From NCBI GenBank assembly GCA_014706385.1, contig JACGZH010000001.1, forward strand, positions 1,178,001 to 1,242,000: 64,000 bases of DNA, read 5' to 3'. The notes below the pieces were generated by a model that was given only the letters and a program-made list of their open reading frames with translations, was not told where the DNA came from and made no database searches. This document shows positions 10,974 to 23,598 of the stretch, one piece after another. The stretch's first letter is position 1. Each line of letters begins with the position of its first letter. The stretch comes from Phaffia rhodozyma (lineage: Eukaryota > Basidiomycota > Tremellomycetes > Cystofilobasidiales > Mrakiaceae). The translations under genes and the position numbers were made by a program.

Positions 10974-12169
10974 TTAGTTGGACACGGTAAAGACCTGGTT
11001 GTTGTTCCCAGTGATGCACTGATAGGTTTGAAGGGTGTTTGCAGAGCTCAAGATCCCGTTCGTGTTATCCGCGCACTGGTTTCCGCCGGTGATCGCGATC
11101 CTGTTGTCATTGGTGTAGTACCACTGCTGCTGCTTCAATCCAGGGTAGCACGTCCAAACCTTGAGCGCCACATTGTTTCCGATGTTTGACCCGGCGTCCA
11201 AGCACAAGTTCGAGTTTGATAACCTGACGAGATTATCCCCTCGGTAAATATCAAATCGCTGGTTGGATCGCCCGGTGCAAACTTTGACCTGAACGAGACT
11301 TCCCTCGACCGGGACATTGTTCGCAGATACAGCCTCCAGACAGAAATCAGTTCGTCCGTTCGGGTGAATCACCAAGCTAGGTCCACCGAGAGGGGGAGAA
11401 GGACTAGCAGAGGACGAGACCGGAGGAGCGACCGAGGTTGTCACCGAGGGAACTAACGTAGACGTGATGGGTGGGACGGTAGTGCTGCTCACAGGGGGAG
11501 CCACTGTACCAGGAGTGTACCAGACCTATTTTGAGGAAAGGGGAGGGGAAGAAGCATTCAAAAAACCGATGAAAAGGACTGCGCTGTCAGTGTCCAGTGG
11601 TGACTTTTACCGCCAATTTAAACACAAGAATGTTGGAATTATGCGCAAGGCTCACCTGGTTGTCATTGTTGGGGGTGCACTGATAGGTCTGAGGACCGTT
11701 CGGTCCGAGATCAAGACACTTGTTGCCTCCGGTGATCGCAATTCTGTTGTCATCAGTATAATACCACTGCTGCTGGTATAGACCTGGGTAGCAAGTCCAA
11801 ATCTTCAAAGGCTGGTTGTTTGAGTTGTCTGTTCCAGCGTCCAAGCAAAAGTTCGAACCGATCAATTGGATCTGAGAGTCTCCAGGGTAGACTCTCCAAA
11901 GTTGTCGGCCATCGGTATACGAAGTGTCGCATGACACGGACACCACAGCATCTCCATTCTTGAAGGCGCCCTGATTGGCAACGGCCAAACACTATGGACG
12001 AATAAGGAGTGCGAACAAGGTAAGCTGCTATGACCAAGATTTTCTCAATCACGCACACACTTACCAATTTGCTATCCTTTCCTGGAGATATGTGTTGAGG
12101 CGAGGTCACGAACGTTGGCGCCGCGAGGGCCATAGCGGGAAAGAGGACGAGAGCGAGTGAAGTGAGCAT
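10974..12169 (-). CDS. Secreted protein with two ricin-B-type (beta-trefoil) lectin domains
   Basis: Predicted extracellular glycan-binding protein of 330 aa; exons 12169-12065, 11991-11656 and 11525-10974. The signal peptide is MLTSLALVLFPAMALAAP. Domain 1 (about 30-145) has QLWRVYPGDSQIQLIGSNFC and LKIWTCYPGLYQQQWYYTDD. A linker of about 50 aa rich in Pro, Ser, Thr and Val (residues 148-195) looks O-glycosylated. Domain 2 (about 198-330) repeats the pattern: NRRFD-like QRFDIYRG, SNLCLDAG, then LKVWTCYPGLKQQQWYYTND. The near identity of the YPGL-QQQWYYT-DNRIAITGGN blocks in both domains points to internal duplication. Only the carbohydrate-binding fold is present, with no catalytic or toxin domain. 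Confidence 0.9.
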
Positions 12170-13451
12170 GGTTGTTGGGTCTAGTTGGAATATGCTTGCC
12201 TTGCTGAGAGTATGAAGGATTGGAATGAGAGACAAAAAGGTTAACATTCAGCCCATTCTCGTCGTTCCTTTATACAAATTCTTGAAGAGGAATTATGCTT
12301 CTTTGATTTCCTCTTTCTGACTGAATCCTCCCTATTCCTCCTGATTCTTTGTCCATACAGCCTCCTGACTAGTTCTTCAAGATTTGGTACGGTCACCTTT
12401 GGTTACGTATGTCGCTGGTTTGGAGTCTAAGAATTCATTAGAGAGGATCGATCGGTGACGACGGCTCAACTTGACTGAAACAAGTTTAGGAGTAAGAAGA
12501 GCAGCCTTGTGACGAAAGCCGTGCGAAACTTCAACCGAATGTGAAGAAGGGAGATCAATGACGGATGGACGCAAGAGATGCGTCACCAGACTGCAGAAGG
12601 GCAGGACCGAAAGGAAACATATCTAGCCAAGAACATTCATCGGACTTTCTCCTGGTTCATCACCACAACGGAAATCAACTAGGCCAACACTGAAAATGAG
12701 AGAGGGTGTATGTGTCTGAGTGTGGGTGTTTGTACATGTGGGAGATTCAAGAGTGACTCACCTGAATTGGAGCACTTACAGCTAGGTGTTGCTTCACATG
12801 ACCGTCGATTGAGAGAGAAGGAGGTGACAACAAATTTCTCGCTTGTCGTGTTCAGTTCCAGGATCCTATCCAGCTTCACTCAGTCTTTGCCCTCTTGTTT
12901 TTCTTTCTCCATTCTGCCTCTTGAACATGTTATGGTTGATCCCGTTGTTTGCTACCGGACTCAATCTGTTGCCTTCATGGAAAAGGAAAGAAACACAGAC
13001 ACATACATATACTGGTGCTAGGCATCAAGCCGCTGGTCGACGAACAAGCTGGAACTGATCAGCTGTTCCAGTAACGCTCACATCTGATACTCGACACTCA
13101 ACCTCTCAACACCCAGCACCCGATGTCCAGCGCCCAATGCTTCTTCCTTACCAAGAGATCGCCGGATCGGGTTTGTCCTCTGGAACTCCAACCGGCCCGG
13201 AAGCTCGGCCGGGTCCGTGGGAAATCTCTTGGCGATCTTGCTTAGGTGGAGTCATGTAGCTTAGGTAAGAGGCTAATTATGTAATCATGAACAATGATTA
13301 TCCAACGATCGGGCTTCACCGTCACCGTCATCTTTCCCACGCGTAATGTGAACTTCGGTCATGCCGCCGGCTTACTGAAACTTTCAAAAGTTATATACTC
13401 GTTCAAATCTCATTCCCTTTCGTTCTGAGTCTCATCAGCACAGACATCGAG
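12170..13451. other. Divergent intergenic region lectin / dioxygenase
   Basis: 1.28 kb between divergent start codons. Short frames near 12377-12586 and 12710-13021 have no recognisable features. The notable element is a GC-rich inverted repeat at 13151-13237. TATATA at 13392-13397 lies about 55 bp before the dioxygenase ATG. Confidence 0.5.
13151..13237. repeat. Inverted repeat with nested GC-rich hairpin
   Basis: CCAAGAGAT at 13151-13159 is perfectly complementary to ATCTCTTGG at 13224-13232. The overlapping GATCGCC at 13157-13163 can instead pair with GGCGATC at 13231-13237. Inside lies CCGGCC...GGCCGG near 13192-13212. The element could fold as a hairpin of about 80 nt, or bind a dimeric factor. 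It lies 215-300 bp upstream of the dioxygenase gene. Confidence 0.5.
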
Positions 13452-14658
13452 ATGGCTCTACAATTCGTATCCAAGGTTATCAACATGATGCCTTCGTTCT
13501 TTATTTCTCACGGTCAGGCGTGCGCGCGCGCGCTCTCTCTCTTCTTTGTCGCTTTTCTTCTTTTTTTTTCCCTTAAACAGAACTAAGAACTCACTTCAGC
13601 CCAATCTTATGTTCTCACGCAATCATTCCAGGCGGACCGCCCACTTTGTTTGACACGGTCTCGGGAGCTTACAAACAATGGCAAGCCATAGGTCAAGATA
13701 TTCAAGCTCTTCAGCCACAAGGAATAGTGGTCGTTTCGGCTCATTGGGAAGGTCAAGAGCATTCTTCTGCTGTAGAGAGTATGTCTGGAATGTTTTGCTC
13801 GAGCACCTAGTTTTTTTTTTTTAATATCAATTAGACCTCTTCTTCTCCGCAAGCACGCAGCCACTTACTAAACATTATGTTCATAAACATGCACACCAAG
13901 TAAACGAAGCGCTCGAGACTCCTCTCATCTACGACTTTTATGGCTTTCCTGCTCACTACTACGTCCAACAGTTTCCACATCGTTCCGCTCCTTGGCTCGT
14001 CTCTGCCGTTAAGGATCGACTGACCTCAGCTGGGATCGACTATGTAGGCATTCAAGGAAAAGGAAGAGGTCTAGACCATGGAGCTTGGGTTCCGTTCAAA
14101 GTGATGTTTCCAAATCATACCAAAGAGTCCTTCCCAATCCTTCAGATCTCTCTTCCAGGAGATGGATCATTGGTGAGCTCATACAAACTCGGGAAAGCAC
14201 TGGACGGACTTCGAGAGCAGGGCGTCATCATCATCGCATCCGGTCAACCGTGAGAAACAACTTTTTGGTTGTTGTCTTCTTCTTCTCGTCTTTGTTGCTA
14301 TCAGATGCTGACTCGACTCGACTCGAAATTTGTCATCATAAAACGAAATCACGCCAGGGTTCATAATCTACGAGACTATTTCACAGGCAAAAATGATACG
14401 TACGGTCCTCCTTTCATCCGCTCAGTCGGCAATCTCGTCCGAGCGTTCCGACCGTCAAACGCGCTCGAGAAGATCGAAGAGATCCAACGAGATCCAAACT
14501 ACAAGAAAGCTGTGCCTGAACCGGATCATTTCATGCCTTTGTTCGTTGCGCTCGGATCCGTCAGAGAGCATTCCGAGAGGGAGGAAGAGGGCGCGGCGAA
14601 GGTCGTTTGGGAGATGTCACAGGGTTCGCTCGGTTGGGGTTTTTATAGAGTCGATTAA
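13452..14658 (+). CDS. 4,5-DOPA dioxygenase extradiol-like enzyme (LigB/DODA family)
   Basis: Metal-dependent ring-cleaving dioxygenase of the LigB superfamily; relatives open catechols such as DOPA. Exons 13452-13512, 13632-13778, 13901-14249 and 14358-14658 give 285 aa. Diagnostic features in order: PSFFISHGGPPTLFDT (metal-ligand histidine), VVVSAHWEG, TPLIYDFYGFPAHYY, GRGLDHGAWVPFKVMFPN (DHG-W, second metal-ligand region), IPILQISLPGDG-like PILQISLPGDG, and EPDHFMPLFVALGS near the C terminus. All conserved histidines seem intact, so the enzyme should be active. The true substrate is unknown; many fungal members act on unidentified catechols. Intron 2 joins VE to INEALETP, the only phase-compatible choice I found. 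Confidence 0.88.
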
Positions 14659-15008
14659 AACGCCATTCGTCATTCTCCCTTACTGTTGTGTGTTGTATTT
14701 CCATGTCCCTCGTCATTGCTCTTTGTTCAGATGCTCGCAAATGAATTGAACCAAGACCCGGATCAGTTCGGAAGAAAGATAAATCATAGAATAAAAGGAG
14801 AAAATCTAGGTGCTTGTAACAACGTTCCGAATGCAGAGCCAAGGATGAAGGGAACAGATAATGATAGAATAGAAAGAGGAGGCGAATAGCGAATGAGAAG
14901 GAAGTACAGAAGAATGACTGAAAGAAGAGAACAAGTCGAAAGACTCTTGAAAAGATGCGAATGAATTATTTTAATTTATTTTACTTTTGGTCAAATTCGT
15001 TCCTCCTT
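14659..15008. other. Short intergenic region between convergent genes
   Basis: 350 bp between the dioxygenase (+) and URA2 (-), A-rich then T-rich, presumably two 3' UTRs. No gene seen. Confidence 0.5.
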
Positions 15009-18000
15009 TTAACCCAACACCATAGTCAAGAGAGCCATTCGGATGAAGAGACCAAGTCGCATCTGTCGGAAGTAGGCGGCCCTGGAGTCAAAGTCGACCT
15101 CCGGGTCAATCTCGTTCACACGGGGAAGAGGGTGCATGACGATCGTCGTCGGCTTGGCTCGAGTCAAGACCTCGTTGTTGATGACAAACATGTCCTTCAC
15201 GGCTTCGTACTCTGCCTCGTTCTCGAATCGCTCCTTCTGTATTCGGGTAACGTACAGCACATCAGACTTGGAGATGACCTCATCCAAGTTAACACACTCG
15301 TGAACGGACACTCCGGCCTTTCGGGCCTCAGCCTTGACAGACTCAGGCATCATCAACGAAGGTGGTGACACAAAGTTCAAGCTGACAGAGTACAGCGAGA
15401 GCAACTTGACCAAACTGTGGACAGTTCGACCGTTCTTCAAGTCTCCGACTGGATAAGGAAGAAGTAAAAGAGAAGAAAGTCTTATTAGTAAAGAGAAAAA
15501 ATCTTGATTGCAGAACAACAAGACGAAGACAAAGACAAAGAAAGAGGCTTACTCATCGTGACGGTGATACCGTTAACGGATCCAAGCTCCTCTCGCATGG
15601 TAAACACATCAAGAAGACTCTGGGTAGGGTGCTCTCCGATACCATCACCGGCATTGATGAGGGGAACGGGCGAGAACTTAGCGGCAGCCTTAGCCGATCC
15701 GATAGCCGGGTGTCGAAGGACAATGGCATCGGTGTAGCAACCGACAGTTCGGATTGTATCGGCCAAGGACTCTCCCTTAGTGACCGATGATCGGTCAACG
15801 CTCACCGAGGTTACCTCTCCTCCACATCGCTTCATGGCGGCCTCGAACGAGGTAGAAGTTCGGGTCGAGGGCTCGAAGAACAAGTTGCAGATCACTCGGC
15901 CCTTCAGCGTGTCAACGCTTCCGTGTCGCTCGACCTGAGTTCTCATCTCGGAGGCCAAACTAAAGATGGCGTGGAGATCCTCTCGGGTGTAGTTCTTGAC
16001 GGTCAACACGTGTCGTCGGTGGAACGATGGGTGAGGCTGGATAGCACCAAACCGAGGAGTAGAGACAGCAGTGAGGTCAGGGAACGACGGGATTCGAGAC
16101 ACCTGGCCAGGAGAGGGCGAGTAAGGCTTGAGGACGGGGGATCGACCGCTAATCTTGGGGGAAGACATCGAGGGGTATGTCTGAACGGTCGGTCGAGCTC
16201 GGGAGAACGAGGCTCGGCTTCCGAGGTTCCTGGTTCGAGGCGAAGCCTCTCCGGAAAGATCTCGTCCGAAAGGAGTGGAGGTACTGACACCGTCAATGAA
16301 GAAGGCCTGTCCGTTGTGGACGACTCGGTGAACACCTCCGAACATGATCTTCTCGGATAGAGGAGACCAGTGCTTGGGGGTAGGGAAGGCGGTGCTCCTG
16401 TTGGTGTCAACCTCGACAGAGGTGGAGACCTGCTCGGGAAGATCAAAGATCTGTCGAGGGTTGTCGTGGAGTCGCAAGGTAATGTCCTCCAAAGTCAACC
16501 GACCGTCATTCACGGCAGAGAGCAGCAAAGGAAGGGTCTCCTCGATACCAGCCAAAGGAGAAACGACCTGCTTGAGGTCAAGACCGAGCTGGTAAGGAAT
16601 GCTTCCGACCGAGAAGGTGTCGATGACGGCGAGGTTGTCCCAAAGAGCCTTCTGATCGTCTTTAGAAGGAAGGCAGGTGGCAGCAGGGAAATCCTGGGAA
16701 GCAAAGAAGAGCGAGTACACGGCAACATCACAGGTGACGGGAAGTCCCTTCTCCTTGGAGAGAGCGATGAGCTCGATGTCAGATCGAGTCTTGACGTTAG
16801 TGACGTGGACGCTTCGGTTGTGAAGGCTGGTGAGAAGGAGGATGGAAGCCAAGTCGGTAGTCTTGGCATCCGTCACGATAGGCTTCTCAGCAGGCCAGGC
16901 AGCAAAGTGTCCGGAGACGGTCGCGACCTTGTTGGTGTTAGAAGCAAACGAGGCAGGGACGAAGAGCGACCGGGCACCGGAGGTGATGCTCTCGGAGATG
17001 AGGGAAGCATTCTCGCTGGTAGCAGAAACTCCGAAAGTGTAATCACAGTGAGCCTGTCCGTCAGCGTTAGCCTGAGCGACTCGGAGGGAAGCCTCATCGT
17101 GGATCTGAGACTCCACACCCTGAGGAAGGACCTGAACCATGGTGAAACCACCTCGGATGGCAGCCTTGGTGACCTCGGCAAAGTCCTTGGAGCCAGCCTT
17201 AGCGACCTCGGGAACAAACGTCTGGATGCTGATCAATCCGGGGAAGCTGTAGGTCTCGTGCGAAGTCTTGAAGTCGACGCTGGAGATCTCCATAGAGGGG
17301 TTTCGAACGATAGCCTCGATGAAGAGCTTGGCGCACTTGACGTTGTTGACCAAGGGAACAGCGAAGTCCACCGCGAGTCGTCGAGACTTGTAACCGCTCG
17401 AGATGTAGGTGGTAGGTCGTCGGTATCGGTTCTTGGAAGGAAGGTTGACGTAGAGATCGATGAGGTGGTTGGCAAAGTGCTGCTGCAACGAGTACTCAGA
17501 CTTCTGGGCGTCGTGGGTAGTATCCTCCTCCAGGTACTCGAGGTACTTGACAGGGATTCCGTGCTCCTGTTGAACGAGAGGATTGTAGACAAGCGGGAGA
17601 AAACATCAGATATGAATGAACTAGTTTGAAACATAAGGAAAAGAACTTGCCTGGATGAAATCAGACGTTCCAGCGGTAGCGAAGATGTTGTAGCCCATTC
17701 GGTGCAACTTCTGAACACAGGGAAGCAACTCCATCTTCTCCTTGTAAGATCCGATGGAGAACAAAATGTTCTTCTTCGGGATCTTGATTCCGGTCGAGAT
17801 CAAAGCCTTGAGGTAAGCTTCATACTTGTCCTTTCCGAAACAGGCGACCTCTCCTGTGGAGGCCATCTCGACACCGAGGATAGGATCGGCTCCAGCAAGT
17901 CGGCTGAAACTGAACTGGGGGACCTTGATACCGACGTAATCCTTGGGCATCTTGACCTCAGGGTAAGGAGTGATGGGGAAGTCAAGCATGACCTTGGTAG

Positions 18001-21000
18001 CAAGCTCGATGGCGTTGATGTCGGTCACCTTGGAAACGAAGGGAGTAGATCGGGCAGCTCGGAGATTGCACTCGATAACCTTGATCTCGTTGTTCTTGGC
18101 CATGAACTGAATGTTGTAAGGACCAGTCACGTTGAGCGCCATACCGATCTTCTGGGTGGCGACCTCAATTCGTCGAACGGTCTCCGGGTCAAGATCCTGA
18201 GGAGGAAGGATGAGGGTAGCATCTCCAGAGTGAACACCAGCGTTCTCGACGTGTTCAGAAATGTAGTGCATAACCATCTTTCCGTCTCTGGCGACGGCGT
18301 CCATCTCGATCTCCTTGGCCTCCTCGATGTACTTGGTGATGACGACAGGGTGGTCTCGGGAGACGGCAGTGGCCTGGTTGAGGTAGGTCGCAAGATCGTC
18401 GGCGGAGAAGACGACGTTCATGGCGGCTCCGGACAAGACGTAAGAAGGTCGAACAAGGACGGGATATCCGACATTGTTGCAGAAAACTTCAGCCTCATCG
18501 AAGCTGGTCAGCTCCTTCCACAAGGGCTGGTCGACTCCGATCTTGTCCAACATTCGGGAGAACTTGTATCGGTTCTCGGCAGTATCGATCATCTCAGGGG
18601 AGGTACCGTAGATCTTGACGTTCTGTCGGTGAAGCTGGAGGGCGATGTTGTTGGGGGTCTGACCTCCCATAGAGAGCATGACTCCGGAAGACCTCTCGGC
18701 ATCATAGATATCAAGGATGGTCTCGAGCGAGATGTTCTCGAAGTAGAGCCGATCGGCCTCATCGTAATCGGTCGACACTGTCTCGGGGTTGTAGTTGACC
18801 ATGACCGTCTTAAGACCGAGCTTTCGAAGGGTTCGGATGGCGGTGACAGCACACCAATCGAACTCGACAGAGGATCCGATTCGGTACACACCAGATCCCA
18901 ACACCATGACTCCGTGGTCCTCGAACGAGATGTCGTGCTCGGTAGCGTTATAAGTGGTGTAAAGGTAGTTGGTGAATGCGGGGAACTCGGCAGCGACGGT
19001 ATCGATTTGCTTGACGAAAGGAGCGATTCCGGCGTCCTGTCGGAGTCGTCGAACGGCGAGCTCGTTGGAACCCAAGAACTTGGCAACCTGTCTATCAGAG
19101 AACCCGAGCTGCTTGCACTGTCGGATTAAACCAGAGGGAACGGAAGAGGGAGAGTAGGTGCTACAGATAGAAAATAAATAGGCGTCAACAAGATATAAAG
19201 GACAAGCGGGAGCAAACTGCACGGAGAATCACTCACGAAGCCAACTTCTCCATCTTGCTAAGTCGCTCTAATCGGGTCAAGAACCACTTGTCGATGTTGG
19301 ACATCTGGTGAATCTTGTCGACTGAGTAGCCTCGGCTGAAAGCGGTAGCGATAGCGAAGAGTCGCTTGTCAGAGGGAGTTCGGATCTCGGAGTCTATGTC
19401 ATCCACGTAGTCGTTCTGCGTTAAGTAAAAGGATTAATTAGCATGTTTGCTCTCATTTGACTAACAGAACAAGCAAGGGATAAACACTAACGGTACTGAA
19501 ACCAGGGAAGGAATCATCGATGGCTCGAATGGCCTTCTGAATGGTCTCCTCGAAGGTTCGACCGATACTCATGACTTCTCCCACACTCTTCATGCTAGAG
19601 CCGAGCAAGGTCGAAACCCTGGCGAACTTCTTCAAGTCCCATCGGGGGATCTTGACGACGATGTAATCGAGCGAGGGCTCGAAGCATGCGCTGGTGACCT
19701 TGGTCACCGAGTTCTTGATCTCGTTCAAAGGAATGTTAAGACCGAGCTTAGCGGCAATGAAGGCGAGCGGGTAACCGGTAGCCTTGGAGGCAAGAGCCGA
19801 AGATCGGGACAATCGGGCGTTGACCTCGATGATGCAGTACTCCTTGGAGTAAGGGTTCAAGGCGTACTGAATGTTGCACTCTCCAACAACACCCAAGTGT
19901 CGGATGACGTTGGTCGCCGTCGTTCGGAGCATGTTGTAGTCCGCGTCTGAAAGAGTCTGGGAGGGAGCAACGACGATAGAATCTCCGGTGTGAACACCAA
20001 GAGGGTCGAAGTTCTGGAAAAGAGGGAACCGGTGATTAGTTTCGATTAGCCCAAAGGCTGACAGACTGGATTTTAAAATGAACAACGACAAACCTCCATG
20101 TTGCAGACAGTGATGCAGTTATCTCTGCAATCTCGGACAACCTCGTACTCGATCTCCTTCCAGCCCTTCATCGACTTTTCAACCAAGACCTGAGGACTGG
20201 TGGCGAAAGCCTTGTCGCACAAGGCTTTGAGCTCACTCTCGTTCGAGGCGAATCCACTACCGAGACCTCCCAAAGCGAAAGCAGCTCGGATAATAACCGG
20301 GTACCCGATGTTCTTGGCGGCCACAGCGGCCTCCTCGAAGTTGACGGCGGTGGCCGATTCGGCGCACTTCTCTCCGATCTCCTCCATAGCCCTGGCGAAG
20401 AGCTCTCGATCCTCAGTAGTGATGATGGTCGAAATCTGGGTTCCGAGAACCTTGCATCCGAGCTCCTCGAACTCGTCCTTGAGGGCAATTCCGACGGAAA
20501 GGGCGGTCTGTCCTCCGAAGGTGACGTAGATTCCGTCGGGCTTCTCGTACTTGAGAATCTTTCGGACAAAGTCAGGAGTGACAGGAAGGTAATAGATCTT
20601 GTCGGCCAATCCCTTGGAGGTTTGGATGGTGGCGATGTTGGGGTTGACAAGAACGGTGTAGATGCCCTCCTCCTTGAGTGCCTTAATGGCCTGGGATCCA
20701 GAGTAATCGAACTCTCCAGCCTGACCGATCGAGAGTCCTCCAGATCCGAGAACCACGACCTTCTTGACCTTGACTTTGGGGTTCTTCGACGCATTCTCCT
20801 CGATGTCACCTCCGGGCATTTGAACAGGGACGAGCTTCTCGGCCTCGGCGCAATCGGTCATGCTCTTGATGAAAACATCGAACAAGAACTCGGTATCCTT
20901 GGGACCGGGAGACGACTCGGGATGGAACTGAACGGAGAAGTACGGGAGACCGTCCTTACCCTTCCAGATACCCTCGTTGGAGTTATCGTTGACGTTGTAG

Positions 21001-22613
21001 AAGAGCTCCTCCCATCCGTCGGTCAAGGTGGAAACGTCGACCTGGTAACCGTGGTTCTGGGAAGTAATGTAGCATCGACCGGACGCTCGGCTGTTGCAGG
21101 GAATGTTCATTCCTCGGTTTCCGTACTTCATCTTCGAGGTCTTCGCTCCAGAAGCTTGGGCGAGGAGCTGGTGTCCCAAACAGATACCAAAGATGGGAAC
21201 CTTGGCAGCAGTGATGGCTTCCTTGATGTTATCGATAGTGGCAGAGACAATAGAGGGGTCTCCGGGTCCGTTGGAAAGGAAGAGACCATCATACGGCTCC
21301 TGCTCGAGCTTGTTGAAGTTGTAGTCCTGTCAAATACAAAGAGAACAGGACAAGTTAAGTACGGCTGCTTCAATCGCGAACGAGCGAGACAAAGGGGAAG
21401 GGGTGGGGGAGGAATAGGAAAAACTGACCCAAGGCAAAACCTTGACCTCGATTCCTCGCTTGGTGAAGCATCGGATCTGGTTGTACTTCATTCCCAAGTC
21501 CAAAGCCAAGACCCTCAAAGGTCGACCCTCTCTGGGGTGAACACTGGGCTCAACTCCAGAAACCCCCTTAGGAGTGTAGAGAATGGGCTCTTTGACGGAC
21601 ACCTCGGCGACAAGGTTACGGAAATTGGGATCCGAAAAGGGGACAACCTGGTACTTCTCCCTCCACTCCGACGAGGGCTGCCTCGAAGGGGACGGAGTGG
21701 GAGAAGCGTTCGAGGCGTCTCCGAGAAGTCGTTCCGGGAGAGAAGAGATCGAGGCAATCAAGCTTCGTCCTCGATTCTCCTGGGTTGAAGGCGTAAAGTC
21801 CTTCCTGGCCAAAACTCGACCGAGCATAACTCCTTTCTCTCGAATCTTCTTGGTCAAAGCCCTGGTGTCGACTCCCCAGATGGCGGGGATGCCTTCATCC
21901 TTCAGCCACTTGCCGAGGGAAGACTTGGCAAGATAGTGAGAGAACGAAGTGTGGTACGCGCCGACGACGAGAGCAGCGACGTGGATCTTACTGGATTCGA
22001 ACTCGACCGGAAGAGTCGGAAGGTTGACATCCACAGGATCAAGGGATGACGGTCGAGCGGGAACACCGTAGTTTCCGATCATGGGGTAGGTGAGGATGAG
22101 GATTTGCGACGAGTAGGAGGGATCGGTCAGGGATTCAGGGTAACCGACCATACCTATCGAGATATGAAGAAGACCAGAAGGTCAGTTCGATTCCTTTGTT
22201 TGATAGAGAAGGAACAATAGAAACTCACCGGTCTGGAAGACACACTCTCCACCGGCACTCTTATCAGAGGCACCAAATCCAAGACCCTCGAAAGCGGTTC
22301 CGTCCGAAAGCTCGAGGACCATATCAGCCTCCTCATCCTCCCAAGCCTCGGCTCCGGAGGTCTCATTCGAGGAAGTGAGTCCTCGACCGGTAGCAGGCGG
22401 GAAAAGCTGGCTGTCAGAAGAGCCGGCGACGTTAGCAGTGTTGGAGACGGGATATCGAGGGTGGACGGCGACGGCGCCAGTGGGGAAAGCCACGGGCTCG
22501 TCAGCGTTAACGGCCGAGTGACCAGCGACAGGAGCGGAAGGAGCCTGAGACTCCGAAGAGCTTGGCACCGGGGGAGCCGGCATAGGAGGAAGACCAGAAG
22601 GAGAGGCAGACAT
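15009..22613 (-). CDS. URA2: URA2: glutamine-dependent carbamoyl-phosphate synthase / aspartate transcarbamylase
   Basis: Multifunctional enzyme for the first two steps of pyrimidine synthesis: glutamine, bicarbonate and ATP to carbamoyl phosphate, then carbamoyl aspartate. Coding starts at 22613 with a Pro/Ser-rich leader. The glutamine amidotransferase part has [10 protein letters not shown] with the catalytic Cys (about 21190). The two CPSase ATP-grasp halves follow ([19 protein letters not shown] near 20730; [17 protein letters not shown] near 18880). Next comes a dihydroorotase-like domain (17.4-16.3 kb) that has lost its zinc ligands, and finally aspartate transcarbamylase with [21 protein letters not shown] (about 15860) and [14 protein letters not shown] (about 15110). 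The stop is at 15009-15011. There are about eight introns. The roughly 2,200-aa product matches fungal Ura2. It should be UTP-feedback regulated like its family. Confidence 0.96.
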
Positions 22614-23484
22614 TTTTGTCTTTTTTATTTATTCAAAGAAAAGAGCGGAAAGAGACAAAAGTTATATCGTGGGCTGAAAGCCGAATTTGTTTGTCCAAAG
22701 TGGCAAAGGTCAGCAGCGGTCCTCCAAAGAGAAGATCAAGACAAGGATCCAGCTACAGGAGTGTTTGACAAGCAGGTCGCAGTGGGAACGAAAGGACTGA
22801 CAAGGAAGACGATGCTCCTCTTGGGAGAACGGAAACCCGGGATGTGGGTGAAGTGTGATGAAAGAAGAGGCGAAAGAGCTTTTACCGGGTAAAATTAATT
22901 ATCGGCGAATGTCCGATACATCGGAGTTCGACGAGCAAAAATTTGTCAGTAAAATTTTTCCAATCATATTCTTTTTTTTATTTTTCGAAATTTATTTGTA
23001 TGACTTGAATCGTTGCAAATCGAGCCGAGAAAAGGCTTTGGTGATGAAATGAGAAGGAGAGATCCTCCGAAGGTGTAAAAAGAAGGAGAGGAAAGAAGAG
23101 AAAGAGAGAAAAAAGTTCACTGACAGATCTCTTAGGTCCTGAATAGTCCTGAGAGATAGTCCTTGTCACAAGATGAGAATCGTCCAAGGCTGTAGATCGC
23201 AACGGTCGTAAGCCGATGGAAAAACACCAAGGCGAAGAGTTTCGTCAGTTCACCAGTACGTATACCGCGAGGTTTTTTCAAGCCAGGATGATCCGAAAGC
23301 GACATTGCAACTTCATAAAGAAGGAGAAAAAAGGACATAGAGAAAAGTTTTTTTTTCCTTTCCAAGCAGATCACTCTTGAAAGAAATGAAGACATGTTCG
23401 GGAGAAGGAGAAAAAAACTGACATAATGCGAGTTTTGGGATTCTTAATTAACGAGGTTTTTACAGTTTTGAGTTTGTACAGAAA

Positions 23485-23590
23485 GAGGGAAAAAAAGAAG
23501 GAGAAGAAGGAGAAGAAAGAGGAGAGAGGGAGAAAGAAAGGAGAGAGGAAAGAAAGGAATGGAAACGAAAGGAAAGGAGGGCTTAGAAAA
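23485..23590 (+). repeat. Polypurine tract (GA-rich)
   Basis: Over 100 bases nearly all A or G on the plus strand, with GAAGGAGAA-like units. Such tracts can form triplexes or exclude nucleosomes. It lies 85-190 bp upstream of the P450 start. Confidence 0.7.
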
Positions 23591-23598
23591 AAACACGT

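Noticed and set aside
10974..12169. Ricin-like domain read as a toxin
   Set aside because: Only the carbohydrate-binding beta-trefoil fold is present; no catalytic domain is encoded in or next to the gene.
16370..21788. Long plus-strand frames opposite URA2 (16370-17629, 17702-19129, 20622-21788)
   Set aside because: They mirror the biased codons of URA2, have Ser/Val/Gly/Asp-skewed composition, no domains and no start context.
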